This document shows positions 51,260 to 60,224 of a stretch of 64,000 nucleotides of DNA, in pieces. Made by a program: the position numbers and the translations under genes. Where the stretch lies: contig JAZKZE010000115.1 of NCBI GenBank assembly GCA_045612485.1, positions 1 to 64,000 of the forward strand, read 5' to 3'. The DNA comes from RGIG5327 sp045612485 (GTDB taxonomy: Bacteria; Verrucomicrobiota; Lentisphaeria; Victivallales; UBA1829). The notes under the pieces were generated by a model. The model was not told the origin of the DNA. It did no database searches and saw nothing but the letters and a program-made list of their open reading frames with translations. Numbering within the stretch: the stretch's first letter is position 1; each line of letters opens with the position of its first letter.

Positions 51260-52588
51260 ATGACTGTCACACTTCTTGTTACTGTTATTGCCGCAATCAT
51301 TATCATTACTGCTGTATGGAAGATACATCCTCTTCCTGTTCTGCTTCTTGGTGGATTCCTTTTCGGGGTCTGCAATGATTACGGATTCCTGGAAACTCTC
51401 AACCTTATTTCCGCCGGATTCGGCAATACCATAAAAAGCATTGGTCTTGTGATCATCGCCGGGACGGTCATCGGGGTATTTATGGAACAGCGGGGGGCTT
51501 TGAAAGTTATTGCACAAAAGATCATAAAACTTACCGGGGAAAAACATACTCCTCTTGCCATGAGTATTATCGGGTATGTGGTTTCCATCTGTATTTTCTG
51601 TGATTCCGCCTTTATCATTCTTATCGGATTATGGAAAAAGATCGGAAAAATGGCATTTCTTCCCCTTGCTGTGGGGGCGACAGCATTGAGTATGGGATTA
51701 TTTGCCTCTCATTGTTTTATTCCCCCCACACCGGGACCTCTTGCTGCAATGTCCATACTTGGAGCTGATTTCGGTCAGGTGCTTCTTTTTGGTTCCATTG
51801 CCGCTCTTGCAGCAACTGCTGCCGGATACTTTTACTCCCTTTATGCCGGAAAGGATGAAGTATTGGAAGAGGGGGAATTATCTGCAGAAAAAACGGAAAA
51901 GGAGATCTCTTTCCAATACCATTGGAGTATAGCATTTCTTCCCATTGTGATCCCGCTTGTCCTTATCGGAGCAAACTCTTTTACAGGGATATTCAAAGAA
52001 AGTTTGCCGCCTGTTTTCGTTAAATTCATGGCTTGTGCCGGACACCCGGTCACAGCCCTGACTGTCGGGGCATTTTTTGCTGTTTTTCTTATCGGAAAAT
52101 GTAAAAAGAAAGAATTTTCTGTGGAAGGACTTATGGGAAAAGCCGTACTGGATGCTGCCAATATTCTTGTCATTACGGCTGCCGGAGGAGCCTTCGGCGA
52201 GGTCTTGAAAAAGGTGGATTTTGCCTCCTTTCTTCCGGAAAAGATCGGAAATATGGGGGTACTTGCCCTGCTTTTCCCCCTTGTTTTTGCTTCTGTACTG
52301 AAAATAGCACAAGGCTCCTCCACACTTGCCATTCTTACAGCGGCAAGTGTAACTGCCCCCATGCTGGAAACTCTGGGATTGAGTTCCCCTGTTATGCGGG
52401 CATTGGCATGTTGTGCAGTATGCTGCGGCGGGATGATCGTTTCCCATACCAATGACAGTTTCTTCTGGGTGGTGACACGATTTTCCGGTATGAGTGTGCG
52501 GCAGGGGTTGAAATTACAGACATTGGGAACGCTTGTTTCCGGTACAGCAGCGGCAGCAGTGATCCTGCTTCTGGCATTTGTCCTGTAA
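51260..52588 (+). CDS. GntP-family permease
   Basis: A 442-aa polytopic membrane protein of the gluconate:H+ symporter family. Segments are VWKIHPLPVLLLGGFLFGV, VIIAGTVIGVFMEQRGALKV, HCFIPPTPGPLAA and the C-terminal AQGSSTLAILTAASVTAP and SHTNDSFFWVVTRFSGM, all family marks. Members carry gluconate, glycerate, D-serine or similar hydroxy-acids; the substrate here is not known. With the D-threonine-aldolase-like enzyme 3.4 kb away, a hydroxy-amino-acid substrate is conceivable, but this is only inference. AAAGGGGG precedes the ATG at 51260; an in-frame ATG at 51227 is less likely. Confidence 0.9.
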   Translation: MTVTLLVTVIAAIIIITAVWKIHPLPVLLLGGFLFGVCNDYGFLETLNLISAGFGNTIKSIGLVIIAGTVIGVFMEQRGALKVIAQKIIKLTGEKHTPLAMSIIGYVVSICIFCDSAFIILIGLWKKIGKMAFLPLAVGATALSMGLFASHCFIPPTPGPLAAMSILGADFGQVLLFGSIAALAATAAGYFYSLYAGKDEVLEEGELSAEKTEKEISFQYHWSIAFLPIVIPLVLIGANSFTGIFKESLPPVFVKFMACAGHPVTALTVGAFFAVFLIGKCKKKEFSVEGLMGKAVLDAANILVITAAGGAFGEVLKKVDFASFLPEKIGNMGVLALLFPLVFASVLKIAQGSSTLAILTAASVTAPMLETLGLSSPVMRALACCAVCCGGMIVSHTNDSFFWVVTRFSGMSVRQGLKLQTLGTLVSGTAAAAVILLLAFVL

Positions 52589-52604
52589 AAAATCGGAGTG
52601 AAAT

Positions 52605-53414
52605 ATGGCGACCGAAGAAAAAAATATCCTTTATATTTTTAATGGCGATTGTGCTTTTGAGGCATGGAAAAAGAGCGTGGACGCGGAAGGCGGAAATTTT
52701 CTTGTCTGGCGGGAAAATTATCTGGAAGGACCGCTCCCGGCAAATGTTTCTCTGGAAGAATTTGAAAAGAACCGGGCGGCATTGATCCATACCTGGGTTC
52801 CGGAATATTCCTGTGAAAGATTGTATAATTACCTTCTTTCCATGGATAAAAAACTTCTTTCTCTTACGGAAAAAGATGTCGTGGTACTGTATTTTGACTG
52901 CTGTATGTATGATATCGTGATGCTTTGCCGGATATTTTCCCTTTTACGGGGGACAAAAGCAGAGGTGCGTTTATTCTGTGAAGATGCGGTTTTGGGCATG
53001 GAAAAAGAACTTTATCAAAGGGATATTGCTTCATTAAGGAAACTTTCTCTGGAAGATATTTCTTTATATGCTTCTGCGTGGGATGCCATTTTACATGGGA
53101 CGGAAGCGGTGGAAAAATTCAATCTTTCGGCAAAGGCGGAAAAAGAACCTTTGCTCAGAGAAGCATTGCTCCGTTACGGGGAAGATCATCCTTCTGACGG
53201 GAGTATGGGAAAAAGTGAAAGACGGCTCTGTTCCATTATCAAAAGCGGTATTCAGGAATTTTCCGCTGTTTTTAACAGTTTCAATGCACAGGAGAAACAT
53301 CCTTTTATGGGGGACAGTATGTGTATGCGTATTCTGGATGCTCTTGCAGAGGCGGGAAAACTTGAAAAAACGGTAAAAGGGAGCAGTATCTTTTATCGGC
53401 TTGCTGATGCCTGA
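52605..53414 (+). CDS. DUF1835-domain protein
   Basis: A 269-aa cytoplasmic protein of the DUF1835 family. The N-terminal LYIFNGDCAFEAWKK (residues 9-23), VWRENYLEGPLP, and VVLYFDCCMYDIVMLCRI are family segments. The C-terminal third is a winged-helix-like part (MRILDALAEAGKLEK) consistent with the associated DUF3658. The function is not established. It starts 16 bases after the GntP-like gene and is followed 24 bases later by recO, so the three may form one transcript. Confidence 0.8.
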   Translation: MATEEKNILYIFNGDCAFEAWKKSVDAEGGNFLVWRENYLEGPLPANVSLEEFEKNRAALIHTWVPEYSCERLYNYLLSMDKKLLSLTEKDVVVLYFDCCMYDIVMLCRIFSLLRGTKAEVRLFCEDAVLGMEKELYQRDIASLRKLSLEDISLYASAWDAILHGTEAVEKFNLSAKAEKEPLLREALLRYGEDHPSDGSMGKSERRLCSIIKSGIQEFSAVFNSFNAQEKHPFMGDSMCMRILDALAEAGKLEKTVKGSSIFYRLADA

Positions 53415-53438
53415 ATAAAAAAAATGCAGGAATAATAT

Positions 53439-54056
53439 ATGAATCATAAAACCATGTGTATTATACTCAGGAAGATCCCTTTCCGGGAAAAAAGCCTTAT
53501 TGTGAATACCTTCACAAAAGATTGCGGCAGGATCGACCTTATGTTGAAAGGTTCCAGAAGTATTTCTGCAAAATCTTTTCCCTCTGCGGAATTATTCCGT
53601 GTGTTTTCCCTGGAATTTATACAGAAAGAGAATACAGGAAATTCTTCAGATATTTTTAATGCAAAAGTTATGGAATATGCGGCAAATTTTGATGAAATAG
53701 CTTTCCGTACACAAAATTATCTTTCCATGTGTGAGTATGCTTCCTTTCTCCTGAAACATACGGCTCCTTTTCTTGTCCTTCCGGAAACTTTTGATTCTCT
53801 TCTTGTGCTGCTGGAACGGATGACCCGGAAAGAGGATTGCTCTTTTGATATGACCGCTTCCAAACTTGTTTTTCTTGAAGAGTCCGGGCTTCTTCCGGAA
53901 GATGCGGGAAAAAGTGTGGAAAACAATGCTTTGCTTCAGGAGATCCTTGCTTATGCTCTGGACAGCAGCAGGGAGAAACCCCTTATGACTCCCCAATATG
54001 AAAAAAGACTTACGGAATGGGTGAAGGCTCTCTGCCGGTATCACGGACTGGTATAA
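53439..54056 (+). CDS. recO: DNA repair protein RecO
   Basis: A 205-aa protein with the RecO OB-fold N-terminus (CIILRKIPFREKSLIVNTFT, residues 7-26; GRIDLMLKGSRS) and a helical C-terminus. RecO helps RecR load RecA on SSB-coated gaps. It is shorter than the usual 230-250 residues and lacks the CxxC zinc motif of many homologs. It ends 4 bases from the stop of the convergent gspK-like gene. Confidence 0.82.
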   Translation: MNHKTMCIILRKIPFREKSLIVNTFTKDCGRIDLMLKGSRSISAKSFPSAELFRVFSLEFIQKENTGNSSDIFNAKVMEYAANFDEIAFRTQNYLSMCEYASFLLKHTAPFLVLPETFDSLLVLLERMTRKEDCSFDMTASKLVFLEESGLLPEDAGKSVENNALLQEILAYALDSSREKPLMTPQYEKRLTEWVKALCRYHGLV

Positions 54057-54060
54057 GATT

Positions 54061-55131
54061 TTAATAAAAGACCCATTCCAGATATTCCTGGGTTTCTTCC
54101 TTTGCTCCGGAGATCTCCAATGCTCCGAAAGAAGCGGTCAGACGTTTGGAAGGACGGCGGCTTCCCGGGGCAGGTTCAATAACTACCGTATAATAATCAC
54201 TCCCCCGCCAGGACATTTTCTGCTGCAATTTTGCCGGAAGTCCCACATCCAGTTCATCGGACATTTTGATGCGTTTTTTCCGTAATTTTTCCCTTGCCTC
54301 CAGTACAGAAGAAAGCTCATCATCCTCCAGATCCGCCAGAAGCCGTATCATTTCAGGGGAGGCGGAAAAGAAACTTGGCGTACCATTGAGAACAACTGTC
54401 CCCTCCGGCGGGATCAATCTTACACTGGTAAGTCTTCCTGATTTATCCGGCGGGATAAGGGAGGTGAAATCTTTGATGTAATAGAGTTCCTCCCTGTACT
54501 GCATAGCTCCGTTACGGGGCAGGGGATTCATATTTTCCGATTCATAATCCTCTTTTTCCATTCCTTCCGCAGAATCTGTCCCTACTGCCGCCGAGGTTGT
54601 GGGGGTATCGTTGCTGTCGGTATAATCGGCAATTCTGGCAATAATATCATTGACCATATCCACAATATCCTGTTCCGTATCCGGATCAGACGCAAAATTC
54701 CGCAGGGAATTCCTGTACTGGGATGAGGAAAGGTCCCAACCGGAAATTGCATCATAGACCATTACATTTACCTTGTCCCCGTAATAATCCACTTCGTGGA
54801 TCACTCCATCCTGAAGGAATCTTTCATAATCCATTTCCTCATAATCCACTTCCCCCAGAACTTCCTGCGTCCGGTTCTGATCCCTGTCCGCGGCGATAAG
54901 GAAACTTACCCGGTTCATGACCCCTTCATTGATATAAAAAGACTTCTGGATACTTACATGTGCCGCCATATCCATTGTACTTACAAGCGTCATTCCGGCA
55001 ACAGCCGCCGCTAGCATCCCCCCGAGAAAAACAAGACAAAGCACCGCAACAAGGGCAGAACCTTTTTCCGCGGAGTATTTTCTCCTGTTCCGTAGAAGTT
55101 TCCGGATATTTTTTCTGTAAAAAAGCATCAT
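54061..55131 (-). CDS. gspK: T2SS minor pseudopilin GspK-like
   Basis: A 356-aa protein with an N-terminal type IV pilin-like helix (GSALVAVLCLVFLGGMLAAA) after a basic leader, lacking the Glu at +5 as is typical of GspK. A large acidic globular part follows (DYEEMDYERFLQDG, DYESENMNPL, then DFTSLIPPDKSGRL). GspK caps the pseudopilus tip together with I and J. It is the last gene of the T2SS operon, 18 bases after gspJ, and ends next to recO with no visible terminator. Confidence 0.8.
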   Translation of the reverse strand: MMLFYRKNIRKLLRNRRKYSAEKGSALVAVLCLVFLGGMLAAAVAGMTLVSTMDMAAHVSIQKSFYINEGVMNRVSFLIAADRDQNRTQEVLGEVDYEEMDYERFLQDGVIHEVDYYGDKVNVMVYDAISGWDLSSSQYRNSLRNFASDPDTEQDIVDMVNDIIARIADYTDSNDTPTTSAAVGTDSAEGMEKEDYESENMNPLPRNGAMQYREELYYIKDFTSLIPPDKSGRLTSVRLIPPEGTVVLNGTPSFFSASPEMIRLLADLEDDELSSVLEAREKLRKKRIKMSDELDVGLPAKLQQKMSWRGSDYYTVVIEPAPGSRRPSKRLTASFGALEISGAKEETQEYLEWVFY

Positions 55132-55149
55132 GCAAAAACTTTTCCTGTG

Positions 55150-55824
55150 TTATAATGATGGCATCCTGCGATACCCCAGTGTACTGTATTTGCTTGTTCC
55201 CGCCGCACGGCGCAACCACTGTTCTTTTCTGCCGTTTTTCCATGTGACTGTCATCTGTACTGCCAGCGGGATCGCCTCATGTTCTTCTTCATCCCACTCT
55301 TCCAGGAATTCCATACCTTCATCCTGTTCCTCATTTTTTTCTGCATAAAGGAAACTTACGCTTTCCACATTGTTGCATAGGACTTCTTTTGTCGTCTGGA
55401 AAGTGCCTTCCTCCTCCCAGGGGAGAAAGGGGTAGGGCGTATATTCTGCAATGAGTTCCTCATTTTCCACATATAATTTAATAAAGATGATCCCTCCCTT
55501 ATCTCCTGCATGACTTCTCCGCAGAGCGGTAAAGAGCATGGAATCACTTTTCCCCTCAAAAACAAATTTCTGTTTGTTATTGTCTTCTTCGTCCTTCCAT
55601 TTGAAAGGGATCATATTGCGGAAATAGTTATCCGCAATACGGTCGATCGCCTGTGCAGACTTCAGGAACGCTGTTACTCTTCCTGTTCTTGCCCAGGTAT
55701 TGTAAAAACTCATGGAGGCAGTCCCTATGATGAGGGCAACAAAGATCATTACCGCCATGGCGGCGATCATTTCCACAAGCGTGAAAAATCTTTTTTCTGC
55801 AAACGTTTTTTTATCAGTTTTCAT
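55150..55824 (-). CDS. gspJ: T2SS minor pseudopilin GspJ-like
   Basis: A 224-aa pseudopilin with leader KR|FFTLVEMIAAMAVMIFVA (Glu at +5) and a beta-rich C-terminal part with a very acidic loop (EEWDEEEHEA, about residues 178-187). Position between I and K and length match GspJ. It overlaps the gspI stop by 11 bases. Confidence 0.78.
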   Translation of the reverse strand: MKTDKKTFAEKRFFTLVEMIAAMAVMIFVALIIGTASMSFYNTWARTGRVTAFLKSAQAIDRIADNYFRNMIPFKWKDEEDNNKQKFVFEGKSDSMLFTALRRSHAGDKGGIIFIKLYVENEELIAEYTPYPFLPWEEEGTFQTTKEVLCNNVESVSFLYAEKNEEQDEGMEFLEEWDEEEHEAIPLAVQMTVTWKNGRKEQWLRRAAGTSKYSTLGYRRMPSL

Positions 55825-56233
55825 CGAAAGAACTTTCTGAATCGTAACTCAAACGGTCGATCCTCAAGGTATCCACAACTTCATTTTCCGGCAGTTTGCG
55901 TAATTGCAGAGTCAGACATTTCAACGGGACCTGCCCCATAAGGTCACTCAACTCTTCCGGAAGATCCTCCACATCCTCTATGCTTACATCCACCTGATGG
56001 TCCCTGTAGGGAAAAATAAATTCCGGAATATCCGGCGGATCATCCCCCTGCATGAGATAATATTCCGCCGCCTGGGAAAGAATGTGCATCCTCTCCCATT
56101 TTTCATAACTTTTACTCAATCTTTTCTGGGACTGGGTCATCAGTTCCAGGATCCCTGTAAGACTGATGGCAAGGATGGCAAGGGCGATCACTACCTCTAT
56201 CAGAGTAAAAATATTTTTTTTGAAAATTTTCAT
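55814..56233 (-). CDS. gspI: T2SS minor pseudopilin GspI-like
   Basis: A 139-aa pseudopilin with leader KKN|IFTLIEVVIALAILAISL and Glu at +5, with the short globular part and position expected for GspI. An acidic stretch (SIEDVEDLPEELSD) may bind Ca2+ or the neighbouring pseudopilin. It starts inside the stop of gspH (4-base overlap); GGAGGAGG precedes the ATG. Confidence 0.78.
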   Translation of the reverse strand: MKIFKKNIFTLIEVVIALAILAISLTGILELMTQSQKRLSKSYEKWERMHILSQAAEYYLMQGDDPPDIPEFIFPYRDHQVDVSIEDVEDLPEELSDLMGQVPLKCLTLQLRKLPENEVVDTLRIDRLSYDSESSFDEN

Positions 56234-56841
56234 TCCTCCTCCTTTACCGTGATCAGCAGTCCTGTAAGGGGGGATATATCGTAAGTAAGAGAAAGGGCTT
56301 TACATTCCAGTTTGAATCTGCGGATGCCGGATGCCCCTCCGTCGGGAAAGAACCGGAAAACTTCATACATATTATCTTCCGGAGCGTCCTCCGCTGCAAA
56401 ATTTTCTTCATTGATCTGTGTATTTTCCGGCAGCTTCCATTTTATGACAGAAGGCGGATCCGGCATAGGTTCATCTTCATCGGTAAGCTCCTGCCTTTTT
56501 CTTTCCTCTGCGGCAAGCTCTTCCTCCGTAAGACTTCTTTTTGTGATGAATTCTTTTGTTACAGGGGAAAAACATACAATGATATCCTCACCGTGTTCCT
56601 GTGCCTGGAATCTTGCCCTTGCACAGAATGTTTCAAAGCCCGTGGACGCTCTTTCCAGCTGTCTTGCCGCAGAATCCCCTCTGAAGGCGGCAACAGCGAA
56701 CCCCAGGGATATCACGATAATGGCAAGAACGACCACCAGTTCAATAAGTGTAAACTTTTTCCGTACAGAACATGCGGCAGCTCTTTTCCCGGGAAAGGAA
56801 AACATACTGCGGGAAGGAGAAAATTTTTTTCCCTTATCCAT
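56230..56841 (-). CDS. gspH: T2SS minor pseudopilin GspH-like
   Basis: A 203-aa pseudopilin with a long basic leader ending RKK|FTLIELVVVLAIIVISL and Glu at +5, then the GspH/FimT-type globular part (FETFCARARFQAQEHGEDII), and ending LTYDISPLTGLLITV. A Glu/Pro-rich loop (about 115-140) is an insertion. The start at 56841 is preferred to 56850 for spacing from GGGGAAAGG. It lies 58 bases after gspG. Confidence 0.8.
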   Translation of the reverse strand: MDKGKKFSPSRSMFSFPGKRAAACSVRKKFTLIELVVVLAIIVISLGFAVAAFRGDSAARQLERASTGFETFCARARFQAQEHGEDIIVCFSPVTKEFITKRSLTEEELAAEERKRQELTDEDEPMPDPPSVIKWKLPENTQINEENFAAEDAPEDNMYEVFRFFPDGGASGIRRFKLECKALSLTYDISPLTGLLITVKEEE

Positions 56842-56899
56842 AGTATCCATCCTTTCCCCTGTTTTTCCTGTTCAGAAAAAACAGAAATACCGTATTGCA

Positions 56900-57355
56900 T
56901 TACTCTTTTTCAGCGGAATTGTCCCAGCTGGTGATGTCCGCATTTTCCCCGGTACCGCCTGCCTGACCGTCTGCACCATAGCTCATAAGGTCATAGTCAC
57001 CGTTTTCCCCGGGACAGGTATAGACAAAATCATTTCCCCAGGGATCTTTGGGAATACGCTGGATGTAGGGACCATCCCATTTTTCATTCTGTTCGTCTTT
57101 ATTGACCAGATTTTCCAGAGATTCCGGGAAACTTCCGATATCCAGTTTATAACCGGTAATGGCATCCTGTAAAAGTTTCAGCTGGGTACGGGCTGCCCCC
57201 ACATTGGCTTTTTTCACATAACTTAAATACATGGGGGTGGCAATAGATGCAAGGGTCACCAGAATGATGATGACCACCACAACTTCGATCAGGGTGAAAT
57301 TCTTTCTCCTGATTGCTTTTTTCATTCTTTTCATTTCCTTGACGTTCATTTTCAT
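56900..57355 (-). CDS. gspG: T2SS major pseudopilin GspG
   Basis: A 151-aa pseudopilin with leader RRKN|FTLIEVVVVIIILVTLASI and Glu at +5, then the GspG pattern: AARTQLKLLQDAITGYKLD, RIPKDPWGNDFVY, and the Ca2+-binding-loop region YDLMSYGADGQAGGTGE. GspG polymerises into the pseudopilus shaft. The ATG at 57355 overlaps the stop of gspF by 4 bases and has AAGGAGGG upstream. Several in-frame ATGs follow, but the overlap favours the first. Confidence 0.93.
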   Translation of the reverse strand: MKMNVKEMKRMKKAIRRKNFTLIEVVVVIIILVTLASIATPMYLSYVKKANVGAARTQLKLLQDAITGYKLDIGSFPESLENLVNKDEQNEKWDGPYIQRIPKDPWGNDFVYTCPGENGDYDLMSYGADGQAGGTGENADITSWDNSAEKE

Positions 57356-58569
57356 AAGTTGGGCCCTCCTTGACCTATTGAATTTATTTCCATCATAGCG
57401 ATAAATATCGATACAACAACGATCAGCACGATCACAGCAAGAAAAATGATGACGAAAGGTTCAAAAAGACTCAATAATCTTTTGATCTTCTGTCTGGTAT
57501 CATTTTCCAGTCTTGCGGCAATACCATCCATCATCTCCCCTACAGTACCGGATTCCTCCCCTACACGCAGCATGGGGATCGTTCCCGGAGGAAGATAGGT
57601 ATTTCCGGAAAGAGCCGCAGAAAGTTTTTCTCCGCTTTTGAGTTTTTTGTCCACATGGGAAAAGGATGCGGAAATGATGGGGTTGCGGATGATCTTCCCT
57701 GCAATACGGACGGTTTTTATGATCTCCACATGATTGCCGATAAGAATGGCAAGTGTCCGCAGATAACGGCACATTTCCAGATCGGAGATCAATCTGCCGA
57801 ATACAGGTATTTTCAGCACAAAGGAACTTGTTTTATGCTGGAGATTTTCTTTTCCGTAACTTTTTTCCAGAATTTTCCATGTGCCGAAGATAAGAAGCGG
57901 TACAAGCCACCACGCATAGGAGGCAAAGGAACTTACCCCCATGAGAAATTCCATGGAAGGAGGCATACTTCTTCCCATATCATGAAAGATTTTTGCAAAC
58001 CGGGGGACAAATACGGTAAAAAGCAGAACGGAAACGATAAGTGTCACCCCCAGAATGGCAAGAGGATAAATGGAACTGGAGACGATAAAATCCTTCAGCT
58101 CTTTGGATTCCCCCATGAATTTATACAACTGCCGCACAGATTCCGGCAGACAGCCGGATTCCTCTCCGCTTTCAATAAGATTGGCATAGTAGGAGGGGAA
58201 AAGATTTCCGTGGGAACGTACCAGAAAAGAAAAGGTCTTTCCTTCATGCAGACCTCTGCGGAGAGAGTTGACAAAATCCTTCTGTTCCGGTTCCGCCGCA
58301 CCTTCCGCAATGATCCCCAACGCCCGTTCCAGAGGAATATAGGCATCCAGAAGGGGGGCAAGCTGGCGGGTGAAATCATACGTATCCACTTTGCTGCGTT
58401 TGAGGGAAAAGGAACTGCTTTTTATTGAACTTACCTCCCCGTAGGATTCAATAGGGGTCAGATGCCGGGAACGGAGTTTATCCGTTGCTTCCCGCTGGGA
58501 ATCCGCCTCAATAAGCACTTCTCTGGGCTTTTCCCCTTTTCCCGCAGCATAAAATTTATATAATCCCAT
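57352..58569 (-). CDS. gspF: T2SS inner-membrane platform protein GspF
   Basis: A 405-aa protein with two cytoplasmic T2SSF domains (DFTRQLAPLLDAYIPLERAL, about 64-83, and CRYLRTLAILIGNHVEII, about 255) and membrane helices near 165-190, 215-235 and 370-395. The segment GEESGCLPESVRQLYKFM and its repeat GEESGTVGEMMDGIA are the duplicated family motifs. GspF links the GspE ATPase to the pseudopilus. Start with GGAAAGGA. Confidence 0.93.
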   Translation of the reverse strand: MGLYKFYAAGKGEKPREVLIEADSQREATDKLRSRHLTPIESYGEVSSIKSSSFSLKRSKVDTYDFTRQLAPLLDAYIPLERALGIIAEGAAEPEQKDFVNSLRRGLHEGKTFSFLVRSHGNLFPSYYANLIESGEESGCLPESVRQLYKFMGESKELKDFIVSSSIYPLAILGVTLIVSVLLFTVFVPRFAKIFHDMGRSMPPSMEFLMGVSSFASYAWWLVPLLIFGTWKILEKSYGKENLQHKTSSFVLKIPVFGRLISDLEMCRYLRTLAILIGNHVEIIKTVRIAGKIIRNPIISASFSHVDKKLKSGEKLSAALSGNTYLPPGTIPMLRVGEESGTVGEMMDGIAARLENDTRQKIKRLLSLFEPFVIIFLAVIVLIVVVSIFIAMMEINSIGQGGPNL

Positions 58570-58613
58570 CTTATTTCCTTTCCCGGACAGAATCTGTGCA
58601 ATTCATTTTCCCG

Positions 58614-60224
58614 TTAGAGGTTTGCTGTAGATCTGTTCAGTTCTTCCTCAGTGGTGATCCCGGCTTTGACTTTAGCGTTTCCGTCCTGTTTCAGCGTGAC
58701 CATTCCGTATTTTTCCGCAATACTCTGCAATTCGGAACTGGAGGCATTTCTGTTGACAGCCTGCCGCAGTTCATCATTCATAAAGAGCAATTCAAAAATA
58801 CCGCATCTTCCCTTGTAGCCTGTCCCGTTGCAGCGGCGGCACTTCTGTCCTTCCCCATCCTTGCCTGTCCCGTTGCAGCTTGTACAGATCTTCCGCACAA
58901 GCCGCTGGGAAAGCACGCCGAAGAGAGCAGAGGAAACAAGGAAGTTTTCCACTCCCATATCCACCAGACGGGTGACAGCACCCACAGCATCATTGGTATG
59001 CAGCGTACTTAAAACAAGATGTCCTGTCAGTGCGGCATTAATGGCGATATCAGCGGTTTCCCGGTCACGGATCTCTCCTACAAGGATAATATCCGGGTCC
59101 TGGCGGACGATATTGCGCAACCCCTCGGCAAAGGTCACTCCGATCTTGGGGTTGACCTGACACTGGCACAGCCCTTCTGTTTTATATTCCACAGGGTCTT
59201 CAATGGTGATGATCTTTTTTCTTCTGTCATTAAGGGAGTTGATCACACTGTAGAGAGTGGTGGTTTTTCCGCTTCCTGTGGGCCCTACCACAAGGATCAT
59301 GCCGTGGGGAATATTGATAAGTTTATTGAACTGGGAGAGATGTTCGGGAAACATCCCCAGTTCTTTCAGGTCAAAAGAAACCGCCTCATGGTTCAGAAGT
59401 CGTAAAACAATACTTTCCCCTGTGAGAATGGGCAGGGAACTTATACGCATATCCAGTATTTTCCCGTTCAACTGAACATCCGCCCGTCCGTCCTGGGGCA
59501 GTCTGCTTTCCGCAATATTGAGCTTACCGATCAGTTTGATACGGGAAGCTATAGCAGGGAACTGGGCAAGAGGACAGGTCATGATCTCGGTAAGAACCCC
59601 ATCCACACGGCAGCGGACGGAAACGTACTCTTCGCCGGGTTCAATGTGAATATCACTTGCCCCCAGTTCAATGGCACGGGTGAAAATATCATTGACAAGT
59701 CTTACGATCCTTGCCTCACCTGCCATGGTACGCAAAGTATTTTCATCCTCTGCATCCAGGATCGTTGTATCCTCTTCCTCATCTTTGTTCATGATGTTGC
59801 TTAACAGCCGTTCCAGAAAGGTACGGCGGACAAAGATGAACTCCGCTTTTTTCTGCCATGCTTTTTCCGTCTGGAGAACGATTTCCCCCAGTCTGTAGGG
59901 GGAGCATACCAGAAATGTGATGGTATCTTCATCCCAGAAACAGGGAAGGGCGGGGAAGGCGTTGAAATATTCCATGGGCGCTTCCGGATAAAGTTCCGGA
60001 GTGGAAAGGGCGTCCTCCTCTTTTACTTCCGTACCGAAGGCTTCCGAATAGAATCCGGTAAGTTCCGCTTCAGAGAGAAGTCCGGAACGGATCAGATCTC
60101 TATCCCATTCCTCCGCATCCCCCTCCGGCCTTTTTTTACCGCATTTTGCTTCATAGGGGAGGAGAAATTCTTTCAGAACACTCAATGCCCTGTTATGATC
60201 GGTATATTCTGTATTCATACTCAC
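58614..60224 (-). CDS. gspE: T2SS ATPase GspE
   Basis: A 536-aa ATPase that powers the pseudopilus. It has N1E/N2E domains (residues 1-150), Walker A GPTGSGKTTTLYS near 313, Asp box and Walker B VRQDPDIILVGEIRDRETAD, and the His box ALTGHLVLSTLHTNDA. The zinc module reads CTSCNGTGK...CRRCNGTGYKGR near 445-475: two CxxCxGTG units, which look like DnaJ-type zinc repeats. It overlaps the gspD stop by 4 bases. Confidence 0.95.
   Translation of the reverse strand: MSMNTEYTDHNRALSVLKEFLLPYEAKCGKKRPEGDAEEWDRDLIRSGLLSEAELTGFYSEAFGTEVKEEDALSTPELYPEAPMEYFNAFPALPCFWDEDTITFLVCSPYRLGEIVLQTEKAWQKKAEFIFVRRTFLERLLSNIMNKDEEEDTTILDAEDENTLRTMAGEARIVRLVNDIFTRAIELGASDIHIEPGEEYVSVRCRVDGVLTEIMTCPLAQFPAIASRIKLIGKLNIAESRLPQDGRADVQLNGKILDMRISSLPILTGESIVLRLLNHEAVSFDLKELGMFPEHLSQFNKLINIPHGMILVVGPTGSGKTTTLYSVINSLNDRRKKIITIEDPVEYKTEGLCQCQVNPKIGVTFAEGLRNIVRQDPDIILVGEIRDRETADIAINAALTGHLVLSTLHTNDAVGAVTRLVDMGVENFLVSSALFGVLSQRLVRKICTSCNGTGKDGEGQKCRRCNGTGYKGRCGIFELLFMNDELRQAVNRNASSSELQSIAEKYGMVTLKQDGNAKVKAGITTEEELNRSTANL

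Noticed and set aside
53439..54056. recO as a truncated pseudogene because it is about 205 aa and lacks the zinc motif
   Set aside because: The N-terminal OB-fold is complete, the frame is intact, and RecO length and zinc motif vary between phyla.
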